From positions 100,861-164,860 of the forward strand of contig NZ_ANLA01000010.1 in NCBI RefSeq assembly GCF_000348685.1: a stretch of 64,000 nt of DNA. The letters run 5' to 3'. Below the pieces are notes generated by a model. That model was not told the DNA's origin. It saw nothing but the letters and a program-made list of their open reading frames with translations, and ran no database searches. This document shows, in pieces, positions 1 to 11,300 of this stretch; positions within the stretch are counted from its first letter, which is position 1, and the number at the start of each line of letters is the position of its first letter. The stretch is from Xanthomarina gelatinilytica. Lineage in GTDB: Bacteria > Bacteroidota > Bacteroidia > Flavobacteriales > Flavobacteriaceae. The position numbers and the translations under genes were made by a program.

Positions 1-50
1 AAAAGAAGACAACCAGATAAGCAATTATAATTTTAAAACACACATAGGTC

Positions 51-431
51 ATGAAAAAAATAATAAATACATCTCACGCACCTGCTCCCATAGGACCATA
101 CAATCAAGCTGTTTTAGTAAACAATATTTTATACACATCTGGACAAATAGCCTTAAACCCTATTACCATGGAATTGGTTTTAGACGATATAAAAACGGAA
201 ACCAAACAGGTTATGGAAAACTTAAAAGCTGTTTTAAAAGCTGCTGACATGACTTTTGAAAATGTTTTTAAAACCACTATTTTTATTAGCGACATGCACA
301 ATTTTTCTAAAATAAACGAGGTGTATGCAACTTATTTCAATGAAGAAACAGCTCCTGCCAGAGAAACGGTTGAAGTTGCCAACTTACCAAAGTTTGTAAA
401 TGTAGAAATTAGCATGATGGCTTGTAAATAA
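51..431 (+). CDS. ridA: RidA family reactive intermediate deaminase
   Basis: A 126-residue protein of the normal length for the RidA/YjgF/YER057c family, whose members hydrolyse reactive enamine/imine intermediates released by PLP enzymes in the cytoplasm. The N-terminal 'APAPIGPYNQAV', the central 'TSGQIAL' and the C-terminal 'PARETVEVANLP' are family hallmarks; the Arg of 'PARETV' is the substrate carboxylate-binding Arg in the family. The ATG is the only sensible start. A TAATTTTA sequence at 28-35 could be a -7 box. The first 20-30 bases of the window may be the tail of an upstream gene, but which frame is coding cannot be judged. Confidence 0.95.
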   Translation: MKKIINTSHAPAPIGPYNQAVLVNNILYTSGQIALNPITMELVLDDIKTETKQVMENLKAVLKAADMTFENVFKTTIFISDMHNFSKINEVYATYFNEETAPARETVEVANLPKFVNVEISMMACK

Positions 432-435
432 GCTT

Positions 436-476
436 AAGCTACTTTTCAAAAAAGTAATTAAAGTAGATGCTTTTTT
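436..476 (+). terminator. probable terminator of ridA
   Basis: A GCTACTTT arm pairs imperfectly with AAAGTAGATGC (two-base bulge) and is followed directly by seven T. It lies a few bases after the ridA stop codon. Confidence 0.4.
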
Positions 477-632
477 TCTCTTGTCTGGACAATTCATTAA
501 AGTTATTTCAAAAAACTTTAACTTTTAGCCAACTATACTGTCTATATCCAAAACTGTAAATAAACTCTATAGCTTTTTTATGCGTGCGTTTTATAAATAT
601 ATGTCTAAGGCTTTCATATAATTATTCGGAAA

Positions 633-1263
633 TTAGAAGGTTTTATAAAACACCATTTTTCCATTAACATAAATACCTTTTGGTAGTTGATTTCTAAACT
701 TATTAAACTTTTCTATTAGCTTAAGTTTTGAAATAGTCTTAATTAAAAAGTTATGAATGTTATTTATTTTTAGCACTCCATGAACTTCATATTCATTGTT
801 AGTAGATAACCAATAGGAATATCTTTTAATTTCATTTTTATAACCAAATTCAATTATATAATTATAAAGTCCTTCAATTTTTAGATTATTGTCTTCTATA
901 TTATTTGAAGCATTTAAGTATCTCAATTCTTCAAAATTAATTTGATTTAATAGTTTTTTGGTTTGTTTTGAAGTCAGTTTGTTTTCTTCATGTATATAAT
1001 CCACATATTCATTTTCAAAATTATAATGAGCTATAAAATTAATGATACAGCCTAGATATATATTTTCATCTTTTTTATATAATTCAACAACCTGACCGTT
1101 TGACCAGATTCGAATACCTTGAATTGTATCCAATTTGCCAAAACTATCCAAATTAATGGCGTTCTGAATAGAGTCAATATTATTAATTAGATAGGATTCA
1201 GGTTCATTTTGAGAAAATGCCTAAGTTGAAAAAAAACAAAATACTAGAATTATTTTTTTTCAT
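633..1263 (-). pseudogene. secreted protein gene with disrupted signal peptide
   Basis: The body (633-1151, about 172 residues) is an open frame of unknown family, rich in Asn, Ile and Tyr and ending 'YVNGKMVFYKTF'. There is no ATG at its head. Reading further upstream in the same frame gives NEPESYLINNID, then AFSQ, a TAG stop (1221-1223), and then hydrophobic IILVFCFFST. This is a typical flavobacterial Sec signal peptide ending in FSQ. The ATG that should begin it (1261-1263) is one base out of frame across a run of eight A. Read from that ATG, the frame gives MKKNNSSILFFFNLGIFSK and stops. At least one frameshift therefore separates the signal peptide from the mature protein. It could be a pseudogene, a homopolymer sequencing error, or a gene now starting at an internal TTG (1151). 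Function unknown. Confidence 0.65.
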
Positions 1264-1304
1264 TATTGTATGGGATTTTTTTTAAGTAATAATACTAATT
1301 AGAT

Positions 1305-3680
1305 TTATTCTTCGAGCAAACTCTCTTGAAACAGCTTATAAATCCTTAAATACTCATCGGTCCAGCTACTTGGCTCTACAAAACCATGTCGTTCTAATGG
1401 ATATATGGCCATTTCCCAGTTTTCTTTTCCCAATTCAATTAAACGTTGCGATAAACGAACCATATCCTGAAAGTGTACATTATCGTCTATCATGCCATGC
1501 AGTATCAATAAATCGCCTTGCAAACCTTCGGCAAAATAAATAGGTGAACTTCTTTTGTATGCTAAACTATCAGTTACTGGAGTGTTTAAAATTCTTGCTG
1601 TATACCCATGATTGTATGCAGCCCAATCCCCTACAGAACGAATAGCAGCTCCAGCTTTAAAGGTTTCAGCTTCATTAAACATGGCCATAAGTGTTATAAA
1701 GCCACCATAAGAACCACCATAAATACCAATTTTATCAGCATCAATGTCATAATTCTTAATTAAATATTCAGCTCCATCTACTTGGTCAGATAGATCCTTT
1801 CCTCCCATATGTCTGTAAATTCCAGTTCTCCAATCCCTTCCGTAGCCTGCACTTCCACGATAATCTATATCCAACACAGTATAACCATTGTCAACCAATA
1901 AATTGTGGAACATATATTCACGATAATAACTGCTCCACCATTTATGGGCATTTTGCAAATATCCTGCTCCATGCACAAAAATAACAGCTGCTTTGTTTTT
2001 AACCTCAGTTTTTGGCTGGTACAATCTAGCATGGACTTGTGCTCCATCGTCTGCTTTAAAGCTAATGACTTCTGGGTCTTTCCATGGATAGTCGTTAAAA
2101 ACTTTAGATGTAGAATAGGTAATCTGTTTAGGGGTAGTTGCTTTTGATGCAAACAACGGATTTGCCTTTACATATAGTTCTGTTGGCTTGTTTGAATAGG
2201 AATACAAGATTGCCATTTGCTTTTCGTCTGGGGACAGAACGACCTCATTGTTACCTATGCGCTCTGTTAATGCTGTAAATGTACCTCCTTGAATTGGCAT
2301 ACTATAAAATTGGCGATCTCCAGGGTGATTTTTATTGGCAGTAAAATACCAACGTTTTTGATCCTTTGAAATCTGTGGTTTATATATTTCAAAAGAACCT
2401 GCTGTAAGCGCTTTTTCTTTTTTAGAATTCACATTCAAAGTATATAAATGCGAATAGCCTGTTTTTTCAGATTGATACCAAATGGATTTATTATCTGGCA
2501 TCCAACCTAAAACGCCTCCTCCGTAACCTCCAATTCCAGGACCAGCAATCCAAGCTTCGTCATGCTGATGATTTAGGTTTTCTATAGTGCCATCTTCAAC
2601 GTTCAATAAAACAATCCAACGGTCTTTATAATCGTTGGCAATAATATCCAAAACGGCATAATTACCATCTGGACTCCAAGTAGGTCCGGAAATATAACCA
2701 ATTCGGTTATCGTTTTTATATGGTTTATCAGGATACTCCTTGGTGTATTCTGGAATATAATCCAAACCTTCTAAGTTATCTAAAATTACAGGATAGATAT
2801 TCTTGTTTGTAATATCATAAACAAACATACTATACTCAGTAAGCTCATCCCCTACTTTAGAACGCGTGTTTTCATTTTCGGTATAACCAGATTCCGTTAC
2901 GTAATGAGGCATGATGGTTTTTTTGTTTTCTGGCTTTTTTGCAGTTACGTAAGTCACATACTTACCATCTGGACTCATTTTTTGGTTTATTACAGACTTT
3001 CCATCAAGCACAATCTTTAAAGGTTTTTTAGTGTCAAAACGGGTCATCAAGCTATCGTGCTTATCAGATTTTTCTTTACGTGTTCTTAAAACCTCAAATA
3101 ATTCCAACTGATCTTTTTCTAACCAAATGTCTTTCTCACTCTTAGGTTTTTCAGTCTTCTCCTTATTAACAAAGTTTGTGACTTGGGTTGTTGTTCCTGT
3201 TTCCAAATCCCAGGTGTAGATATTTTTTTCATTAACATATGCTATTTTTTTATCGTTATCTGTAAAATGTGCCTGACTTTCGTAATCCATTGTTTGTGTT
3301 ACCTGTAGGGTTTTATTGGAGGAAACATCAACCAAAAAAACATCTCCATGTTTTGTGTAAACTTTCTTTGTTTTGTCAGTGTTGAAAATAAAATCAAAAG
3401 ACGCTAATGCATACTCTGTTTCAAAATCTACTTTAGAAATTTTATCGTTTTTTAGATGATACAAATAAAGCGAGTCGCTTAATGCTGCTTCCGGATTCCA
3501 ATCAAAATAGATCTTGTCACTATTATTGGACCAATTAACATGGGATGGTAAATGTCCCACAAATCCATCTCCTTGCATGATTTCTGGAATGGTAAGCTTT
3601 GAAAGATTGTTTTTTTGAGCATGGCTAGTGACATACATAAAACATAAAATCACATAAAACAGCAAGTTATTAAACTTCAT
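1305..3680 (-). CDS. secreted S9 family prolyl oligopeptidase-type peptidase
   Basis: A 791-residue exported serine peptidase. The N-terminal signal peptide ends near 'VTSHAQ'. Then comes a beta-propeller-like half with repeated 'SPDGKYVTYVT'/'SPDGNYAVLD' blades, as in DPP-IV/TolB-like propellers. The C-terminal alpha/beta hydrolase domain holds the catalytic triad: Ser657 in 'GGSYGG', Asp732 or Asp733 in 'HGMIDDNVH' and His765 in 'ERHGF'. The family removes dipeptides or cleaves small oligopeptides in the periplasm; the exact specificity (DPP-IV-like or acyl-peptidase-like) is not visible. It is divergent from guaC and monocistronic. Confidence 0.9.
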   Translation of the reverse strand: MKFNNLLFYVILCFMYVTSHAQKNNLSKLTIPEIMQGDGFVGHLPSHVNWSNNSDKIYFDWNPEAALSDSLYLYHLKNDKISKVDFETEYALASFDFIFNTDKTKKVYTKHGDVFLVDVSSNKTLQVTQTMDYESQAHFTDNDKKIAYVNEKNIYTWDLETGTTTQVTNFVNKEKTEKPKSEKDIWLEKDQLELFEVLRTRKEKSDKHDSLMTRFDTKKPLKIVLDGKSVINQKMSPDGKYVTYVTAKKPENKKTIMPHYVTESGYTENENTRSKVGDELTEYSMFVYDITNKNIYPVILDNLEGLDYIPEYTKEYPDKPYKNDNRIGYISGPTWSPDGNYAVLDIIANDYKDRWIVLLNVEDGTIENLNHQHDEAWIAGPGIGGYGGGVLGWMPDNKSIWYQSEKTGYSHLYTLNVNSKKEKALTAGSFEIYKPQISKDQKRWYFTANKNHPGDRQFYSMPIQGGTFTALTERIGNNEVVLSPDEKQMAILYSYSNKPTELYVKANPLFASKATTPKQITYSTSKVFNDYPWKDPEVISFKADDGAQVHARLYQPKTEVKNKAAVIFVHGAGYLQNAHKWWSSYYREYMFHNLLVDNGYTVLDIDYRGSAGYGRDWRTGIYRHMGGKDLSDQVDGAEYLIKNYDIDADKIGIYGGSYGGFITLMAMFNEAETFKAGAAIRSVGDWAAYNHGYTARILNTPVTDSLAYKRSSPIYFAEGLQGDLLILHGMIDDNVHFQDMVRLSQRLIELGKENWEMAIYPLERHGFVEPSSWTDEYLRIYKLFQESLLEE

Positions 3681-3841
3681 AATATAGAGGGTCTAGAAAA
3701 TATTTAGGAAACGAAGTTACTCTTTCTAAAATGAAATTCAAACCAAAAACAGCTATTCAGTAATTTAGTTTCTATAAACATATTGTTAATAAATGAGTTT
3801 TTAAATTTTACTTTTTCAAAGGAGTTTTTTCCAAGAACTTG

Positions 3842-3849
3842 TATTTTTG
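3842..3849 (+). promoter_or_regulatory. -7 promoter box for guaC
   Basis: TATTTTTG matches the Bacteroidota -7 consensus TAnnTTTG and lies 24 nt before the guaC ATG. No clear -33 TTG is seen at the usual distance. The box overlaps an in-frame TTG at 3847, which argues against translation starting there. Confidence 0.5.
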
Positions 3850-3873
3850 AAAGTAACCAAACCCATTGACAAG

Positions 3874-4914
3874 ATGCGCATAGAACAAGACATTAAATTA
3901 GGTTTTAAAGATGTGATGATAAGACCCAAACGTTCCACTTTAAAAAGTAGGTCTCAAGTAAATCTGGAACGGGATTTCACTTTCTTAAACAGTCAGTTAC
4001 CTTGGCATGGCATCCCAATCATGGCAGCCAACATGGATACTGTTGGTACGTTTGAAATGGCTAGGGCATTAAGCAAACATAAGTTGTTTACTGCCATACA
4101 CAAGCATTATTCCATTCCGGAATGGAAAGAGTTTTTAAAAAATGCTCCTGAGCAAATTGAAGATTATATTGCCATAAGCACAGGAACTGGAAAACAGGAT
4201 TCCGAAAAATTAGCCACTATTTTTAAATTGCATCCTCACTTAAAATTTATATGTATTGATGTGGCCAATGGTTACTCTGAACATTTTGTAAATTTTGTGA
4301 AGAAAACCAGGGAACAATATCCAAAAAAAACCATAATTGCGGGAAATGTGGTAACAGGGGAAATGGTAGAAGAACTCTTGTTGTCTGGAGCAGATATTAT
4401 TAAAGTAGGCATTGGTCCTGGTTCCGTATGTACCACACGAGTAAAAACAGGTGTTGGTTATCCGCAACTTTCCGCCATTATAGAATGTGCTGATGCTGCT
4501 CATGGATTGGGAGGCCAAATAATTAGCGATGGAGGTTGTACAACTCCTGGAGATGTGGCGAAAGCCTTTGGTGCTGGAGCCGATTTTGTGATGCTTGGAG
4601 GCATGTTGGCAGGACATCAGGAAAGTGGTGGAGAAACTATTGAAAGACATGGCACAAAGTTCAAACAGTTTTATGGAATGAGTTCTGCAACAGCCATGGA
4701 CAAATACGTTGGTGGCGTAGCAGAATATAGAGCCAGTGAAGGTAAAACCGTTGAAGTACCATACAAAGGCGAGGTAGAAACCACACTTCAGGACATTTTA
4801 GGAGGCTTACGAAGCACCTGTACTTATGTTGGTGCCCAACGATTAAAAGAACTGACCAAAAGAACCACTTTTATTCGGGTTGCAGAACAGGAAAACAGGG
4901 TTTATACAGAATAA
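3874..4914 (+). CDS. guaC: GMP reductase
   Basis: A 346-residue IMPDH/GMPR-family TIM-barrel enzyme that deaminates GMP to IMP with NADPH, recycling guanine nucleotides to adenine nucleotides. The start at '[14 protein letters not shown]' gives the same N-terminus and catalytic numbering as E. coli GuaC. The catalytic loop '[11 protein letters not shown]' puts the nucleophile at Cys186, and '[19 protein letters not shown]' is the phosphate-binding part. No CBS domains are present, which separates it from IMP dehydrogenase. An upstream in-frame TTG lies inside the -7 promoter box and was rejected as start. It converges with mgsA, with only two bases between stop codons. As I recall the proteobacterial sequence, the similarity along the whole length is striking. 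Confidence 0.96.
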   Translation: MRIEQDIKLGFKDVMIRPKRSTLKSRSQVNLERDFTFLNSQLPWHGIPIMAANMDTVGTFEMARALSKHKLFTAIHKHYSIPEWKEFLKNAPEQIEDYIAISTGTGKQDSEKLATIFKLHPHLKFICIDVANGYSEHFVNFVKKTREQYPKKTIIAGNVVTGEMVEELLLSGADIIKVGIGPGSVCTTRVKTGVGYPQLSAIIECADAAHGLGGQIISDGGCTTPGDVAKAFGAGADFVMLGGMLAGHQESGGETIERHGTKFKQFYGMSSATAMDKYVGGVAEYRASEGKTVEVPYKGEVETTLQDILGGLRSTCTYVGAQRLKELTKRTTFIRVAEQENRVYTE

Positions 4915-4916
4915 AT

Positions 4917-5279
4917 TTACAAACCTTTCATTAATAACTCAGCTGTGGCAGGATTGGTTGCTAAAGGGACATCATGCACATCACAAAGACGCATGAGCAT
5001 GAGTACATCTGGTTCATGAGGATGTTTTTCCAAGGGATCTCTAAAAAACAAAACCATGTTGCATTTACCTTCAGCTACCCTTGCAGCAATTTGCGCATCT
5101 CCACCCAAAGGGCCTGAAAGTAATCTTAAAACTTCAAAGCCTGCCTTTTTAACCTTTTTTCCAGTTGTTCCAGTTGAAACCAGGGAAATATTTTTTTGAA
5201 GCAGAATCTCTTTATGTTCATTTAAAAACTGAACCATCTCAGCTTTTTTTCCATCGTGAGCTATAATTGCTATTTCCAT
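4917..5279 (-). CDS. mgsA: methylglyoxal synthase
   Basis: Converts dihydroxyacetone phosphate to methylglyoxal and phosphate, the entry to the bypass of lower glycolysis. At 120 residues it lacks the C-terminal extension of E. coli MgsA (about 150), but the active-site residues are present: His8-Asp9 in 'AHDG', Asp61 in 'SGPLGGDAQIAA', Asp81 in 'FFRDPL', and His88 and Asp91 in 'PHEPDV'. The phosphate-binding 'STGTTG' is also intact. It is the last gene of the pfkA-gapA-kinase-mgsA cluster and its start overlaps the end of the kinase gene by 10 bp, so translational coupling is likely. Confidence 0.93.
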   Translation of the reverse strand: MEIAIIAHDGKKAEMVQFLNEHKEILLQKNISLVSTGTTGKKVKKAGFEVLRLLSGPLGGDAQIAARVAEGKCNMVLFFRDPLEKHPHEPDVLMLMRLCDVHDVPLATNPATAELLMKGL

Positions 5280-6142
5280 GAATGTAATTGATTTATATGA
5301 TAAGTTACCAGTCCTTCTATGGGACGTTTAACAATATTTCCAACTTTATATTTGAATTCTTCGGCAATTTCAAAAATTTCTTCTTTAGACAGGAAAGCTA
5401 TGGAACCAACAAAGTGTACTGGAACTATTTTTATTTCTTCGGAAAATTGCAAAACCATGTTTTTAGAAAACGTACGAAGCCCTTGTTTAATGAGGTTTTT
5501 TATATATGTCGAATCCTTATGCGAAAACATGAATTCAGCAAAAGAAGCCAAATAAGCGTTTGGGTTTGGTTGTTTGTATAAATTGAATTTAATGGTATCT
5601 GCTTCTACATCATAGGCTTGTGAAAAAGCTGTTTTTAACGAATTTGGCATATGATGAAAATAATAATCACGAAGTAACTGTCTGCCATAATAATTTCCGG
5701 CTGCATCGTCCATAATGCTATAACCCAAAGACTCTACCCGTTGGTGCAGGTTTTTACCATCAAAATAACTGCAATTGGAACCTGTTCCCAAAATACACAC
5801 AACTGCAGCTTCATTTTCATGATTTATGGTTGCCCTAACTGCTGCCAACGTGTCTTCTTGGACTTCTACTTTTGCTTGAGTAAAAATGGATTCCAACACC
5901 TGCTTAAGCAAGTGTTTTGGCTTGTCTGTACCACAACCTGCACCATAAAAAAATATATGGGTTACTTCAGATTTATGGAATATTAAGTTAGCATTGGAAA
6001 GAATGACATCTTGAAGTTCTTTTTCATTTAAAATGGCAGGATTGAGCCCTTTGGTTTGAATTTTATCCAAAAGCCGATGTCCTTTAGAATCCACAGACAT
6101 CCAATCTGTTTTTGTAGACCCACTGTCAACAATTAATATCAT
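5270..6142 (-). CDS. BadF/BadG-type sugar kinase (N-acetylglucosamine kinase-like)
   Basis: A 290-residue ASKHA-fold ATPase. The N-terminal phosphate-1 loop 'IVDSGSTKTDW', the internal 'ILGTGSNCSYFDGK' and 'SLGYSIMDDAAGNYYGRQLLRDY' are typical of the Bacteroidota N-acetylglucosamine kinase group of the BadF/BadG/BcrA/BcrD family. The expected reaction is ATP-dependent phosphorylation of GlcNAc or a related hexosamine in the cytoplasm. It sits between gapA (70 bp upstream) and mgsA (10 bp overlap) in a carbohydrate operon. The substrate is inferred from the family, not seen. Confidence 0.8.
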   Translation of the reverse strand: MILIVDSGSTKTDWMSVDSKGHRLLDKIQTKGLNPAILNEKELQDVILSNANLIFHKSEVTHIFFYGAGCGTDKPKHLLKQVLESIFTQAKVEVQEDTLAAVRATINHENEAAVVCILGTGSNCSYFDGKNLHQRVESLGYSIMDDAAGNYYGRQLLRDYYFHHMPNSLKTAFSQAYDVEADTIKFNLYKQPNPNAYLASFAEFMFSHKDSTYIKNLIKQGLRTFSKNMVLQFSEEIKIVPVHFVGSIAFLSKEEIFEIAEEFKYKVGNIVKRPIEGLVTYHINQLHSWK

Positions 6143-6212
6143 GAGTTAAAAATATAAAAATTCCACATACTATTAATTAAAACAGCATATGGAATTTAAA
6201 AAGTTAATACGT

Positions 6213-7235
<1,023 letters not shown>

Positions 7236-7264
7236 TTATTATAAATTCTTATCATATTGAAATA

Positions 7265-8251
7265 CTAAGTGGTCATGATATCTGATACACGAAGCAATTC
7301 CATATTTATTTCCGACTTTCCTTTAACGGCCTTATCCAAGGATGTTAGCTCCATTTTATTGTCCAAGATTCCAACCATATAATTGGTTTTTCCTTCCAAT
7401 AAGGATTCTACTGCTTTTACTCCCATCCTACTGGCAAGTACACGATCAAAACAAGATGGTGAGCCACCACGTTGCATGTGCCCCAGTACAGAAACACGAA
7501 CATCGTACTCTGGCATGTTTTCATCAATATAGTCTTTCAGTTCAAACACGTTTTTGCCTATTTTATCGCCTTCTGCAACCACAACAATACTGGAGGATTT
7601 TCCAGAAGCTTTACTTCTTTTTAATGATTCCACCAATCGGTCCAGTCCTAAATCTTCCTCAGGGATTAAAATTTCTTCGGCTCCAGCCCCAACACCTGCA
7701 TTTAAAGCAATATGACCCACATCGCGACCCATAACCTCAACAAAAAACAGACGCTTATGCGAACTGGCAGTGTCCCTGATTTTGTCTATGGCTTCAACCA
7801 CTGTATTGATGGCTGTATCGTAACCTATAGTGAAGTTTGTTCCGTAAATATCGTTATCTATGGTTCCTGGAATTCCTATTATTGGGAAATTAAATTCGTT
7901 ATTGAAAATCAATCCTCCAGTAAAGGTACCATCTCCTCCTATTAAAACCAATGCATCTATGCCTTCTTTTATTAAATTTGAATGGGCTTTTTTTCTTCCT
8001 TCCTTGGTTTTAAACTCTGCTGAACGAGCCGATTTTAAAACGGTTCCACCTGTATGAATGATATGATTGACACTTCTTGCGGTAAGCAATTTAAAGTCTC
8101 CATCCATCATGCCCTCATAACCTCTGTAAATTCCAACACATTCAATGTTGTGATAGGCACATGTTCTTACTACAGAACGAATGGCAGCATTCATACCAGG
8201 AGCATCGCCTCCAGATGTCATGACACCAATTTTACTGATTTTTTTACTCAT
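7265..8251 (-). CDS. pfkA: ATP-dependent 6-phosphofructokinase
   Basis: A 328-residue group A phosphofructokinase, the committed step of glycolysis. The ATP-site 'MTSGGDAPGMNAAIRSVVR' begins near residue 11. The 'IGGDGTFTGG' loop with Gly-Asp-Gly (ATP-type rather than PPi-type), the catalytic 'PGTIDNDIYGTNFTIGYDTA' and the 'EVMGRDVGHIAL' segment are all present. It is the first gene of the minus-strand glycolytic cluster. A palindrome (8269-8282) lies 17 nt before its start codon. Confidence 0.97.
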   Translation of the reverse strand: MSKKISKIGVMTSGGDAPGMNAAIRSVVRTCAYHNIECVGIYRGYEGMMDGDFKLLTARSVNHIIHTGGTVLKSARSAEFKTKEGRKKAHSNLIKEGIDALVLIGGDGTFTGGLIFNNEFNFPIIGIPGTIDNDIYGTNFTIGYDTAINTVVEAIDKIRDTASSHKRLFFVEVMGRDVGHIALNAGVGAGAEEILIPEEDLGLDRLVESLKRSKASGKSSSIVVVAEGDKIGKNVFELKDYIDENMPEYDVRVSVLGHMQRGGSPSCFDRVLASRMGVKAVESLLEGKTNYMVGILDNKMELTSLDKAVKGKSEINMELLRVSDIMTT

Positions 8252-8268
8252 TTATATCATGTTTATTG

Positions 8269-8282
8269 TAGTAAATTTACTA
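8269..8282. repeat. 14-bp perfect palindrome upstream of pfkA
   Basis: TAGTAAATTTACTA reads the same on both strands. It contains a TAAATTTA that could serve as a weak -7 box for pfkA. In such AT-rich DNA chance occurrence is possible; position just before the first gene of the glycolytic cluster makes an operator conceivable. Confidence 0.35.
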
Positions 8283-8373
8283 AAGAATACCCAATAAAAA
8301 CAGGGTTTTACAATAAATTTAAGAAGAATTAAACTAGAAAATAATTAATTTAAAATACTATGATTTTTATCAA

Positions 8374-11300
8374 TTATTCCGATTTTTCTTTTTTGAATCC
8401 CACATAAGAAGGCAGCATACTTTCCTCTTTTTTACTTGTTTCTTTTTTAGGCTTTTCCACTGTTTTTACCTTGCCTCTAAAAATTTTATTAAGTAGCTCT
8501 TTAAAGGTGTCAAAATCAACACTGTATGCAATACCAACCCCTTGTGTATATCCTATTTCTTCCCCAAAATTCCGGATACTGTTCTCTCTGTTAAAAACTT
8601 TGGCAGTAAGCGTGCCTTCTTCATTCAACAAAAAGTCTATTTGTACGTCTCCTGCAACAACGGTTTCACTAACACCTCCAACAGGGACTCCCACTTTCCC
8701 GTTTATGATAACACGTTCTGAAATATTTGTTTGCAAGGTAACACCCAACCTATCGTCTGTTTGGTATTCTGGAGTGTTTTCGCCTGCTTCGTAATTTAAG
8801 CCTATATTTACCTTATTGTCACCACTTGTAATCAGACCGTTGATGATGCCATTTAAACGTTCGGTTAGGGTTCCTGTAATGTTTACATCGTTCAGTCTAT
8901 TGGAAAAAGCTCCTGTTGCCAATAAATAAAGTGCTTGATTGTCCCTGTCTTCTTTGGAACTCAACCTGTATTGAATTTCAGATTTTACAGTGGAACTTAA
9001 ATTTGGAAAGGTAAATCCGAAATCAATGTCTGGTTTTTCCAATTGCCCTGTAAGAGTGGTTTCAACATACACAGGAATACTTCTATTAATAGGATTGTCC
9101 AGTAATGGCGAAGGGTTTGCTTGGGTTCTATATAAGGCTTTAATGTCTATTCTGGCACTTAAAGGGTCTCCATCCCAACCCAGACTACCTTCTTGGACTA
9201 TAAATTTCTTTTCGATCACACCTCCATATTTAAAATTGTAAATTCCATCGAAAACCACAAAATCCCCAAACATTCTAAACTTACCATTGGTGTTGATCTC
9301 AATTAACAAGCCTCCTTCCCCTTTTCCCCTAATGGTGCTTCCAGAGTCTTTATCAATAACAATTTCAATATCTGCATCTTGGGTAATATCCAAATCAAAA
9401 TCCAACTCCAAACCATTTACTTCTTTTATCACATAATCTTCGCCTTTTAGTTTGGCTTCTTTTTCTTCAGGTGTTAAAAAGTGAATGTAGGAGTTATCGC
9501 CAAAAGATTCCATATCGCTTAAAGGAATCACAAAAGTGGTTCCTGGATTTGTTTCTGCAATAACACTTATTACTAGTTGATCTGATGGTCCTTGAATTTT
9601 TGCCGAGCCTCCTATAAAAGCCGTTCCGTAGTACAATGCTTCTTCATCGTCTTCGGCATGTGTGTCCAAAACCACTAAATTATCTGTTTCTACTTCTAAG
9701 TTCAACTTCCAGTCGGAAAAATTGGTGTGGCTTAACGAACCGTTTAACTCCCCTTTGGTATCAAACTTGGTATCTGTGAGTTTTAATGCATTGAAATTGA
9801 AGCTTTGGTTGCTAAGGCTTACATCGGAATTGTTGGCAAAACTATAGTCCACATTTAAATACGGAATTCTTAAACCACCATTGTTTAAGCGCAAGTCGCC
9901 ATTGATGCTAGGTTGACTCAAATTCCCCGTAACTTTGGCTGTGCCTGAAACATCGCCTCGAATATCACTTAAAATATCCACTAAAAAGGAATTGATAAAA
10001 CTCAATTGAAATTCATTGAACAAAAGGTTCACATCAATTGTGGATTGATCGCCTTTAAAACCTATGTCTCCAATGGCAGCAAAGGATTGAGAGACATCGT
10101 CTTTAATTTTTATGTTTACATTGTAATTGGTTAGGTCTTCGTTACCAACAATAGCCGCATCAAACGATCCCAATGCCAAATTATTTACCACAAAATGGTC
10201 AATGGTTATTTTTGAAGTGGGTAAATAGATGCCATTTTGTTGAAGCACATCCAGCTTGCCATTAACATTTCCCAACAGTTCCAAACCTTCAACGGAAGGC
10301 GTTATTTTTGACAAATCGACATCTTTAAAGTCCAAATGTAGATTTTTATATGTAGAATCCTTTAAAACACCAGAAAGCATGATTTGTTCCTGATTGTGGT
10401 TCATAACCATTTGTTCAATTTTAATATCTGTAAACTTATTGTCGAATATAATTTTATTCAACCTGTTTTTCTCTTCGTTAATGGTCCATGTGTTGCCTTT
10501 AAAGGTAACATCAGACTTTTTAAAACCTACTACAGATTTATTGTCCTTATTGATGGTGTGATAAAAGTTTAAATTATAGACATCTTTATTTTTAGGACCA
10601 CCTTGAAACTCAGACCTTACAAACAAGGTATCATTAAGCGTGATATTTATTAAATTGAATTTTGAAGCATTGTAATATTTGGTATTGATACTGTCTATTT
10701 CCACGAAAGCGTTAAAAACCGGGTTTTTGTTGTCCAGTTGCAGTTCTATTTTATCTGCAAAATAATCGAAGAGCTTAATTTCTGGCGACTTAAAGGTTAA
10801 TTTAAATTCCTTTTCATCGCTTTCAACCCTTCCTCTAACATAAGTATTTTTACCCAGTTTTAATTCTGGCACAAAAACTTCAACTATTTTATTGTAAATT
10901 TTAAAGTTGAAGTCTATGTATTGGTTTTGGTTAACTTTATGAGGTTTATAATTGGTATAAATACTTCCAATGGCATTTTCAAACAGTTTACCAATCTCTT
11001 CAAAGACAAATTCACCACTAAGTTCCCCTTCAATAATATCTGGGGAATTAACACTGATATACCTAACCTGATCTTCAAACTTTGAAGTTATTTCAAAATC
11101 GTTAAAGAAATAATCGTCGTTTTGATTTTTGTAGGATGTCTTGTTAAATTGTATACTACCAACAGCATCGTCTATGGTAGTGCCTTCCATTTTCATATCT
11201 ACCATGCCTTTAAAAATTGAAATATTGTCTTTACTAACAAAGTTTAAAGCGTTTAGGTTGGCATAGGATACATTTGCAACAAAGTCGAAGGTATTTATTT

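Noticed and set aside
1..30. Possible C-terminal tail of an upstream gene (e.g. an LptD-like gene often found before ridA).
   Set aside because: Two frames end within the first 30 bases, each with only five to nine residues; neither can be identified.
4323..4330. A8 run in guaC as a second slippage site.
   Set aside because: Runs of eight A are common in this AT-rich sequence, the position is inside the barrel, and no sensible truncated product would result.
4240..4650. A 136-codon open frame antisense to guaC.
   Set aside because: Fully within guaC; Cys/Ser/His-rich composition typical of antisense shadows.
7342..7734. A 130-codon + strand open frame inside pfkA.
   Set aside because: Antisense to a certain glycolytic gene and without family resemblance.
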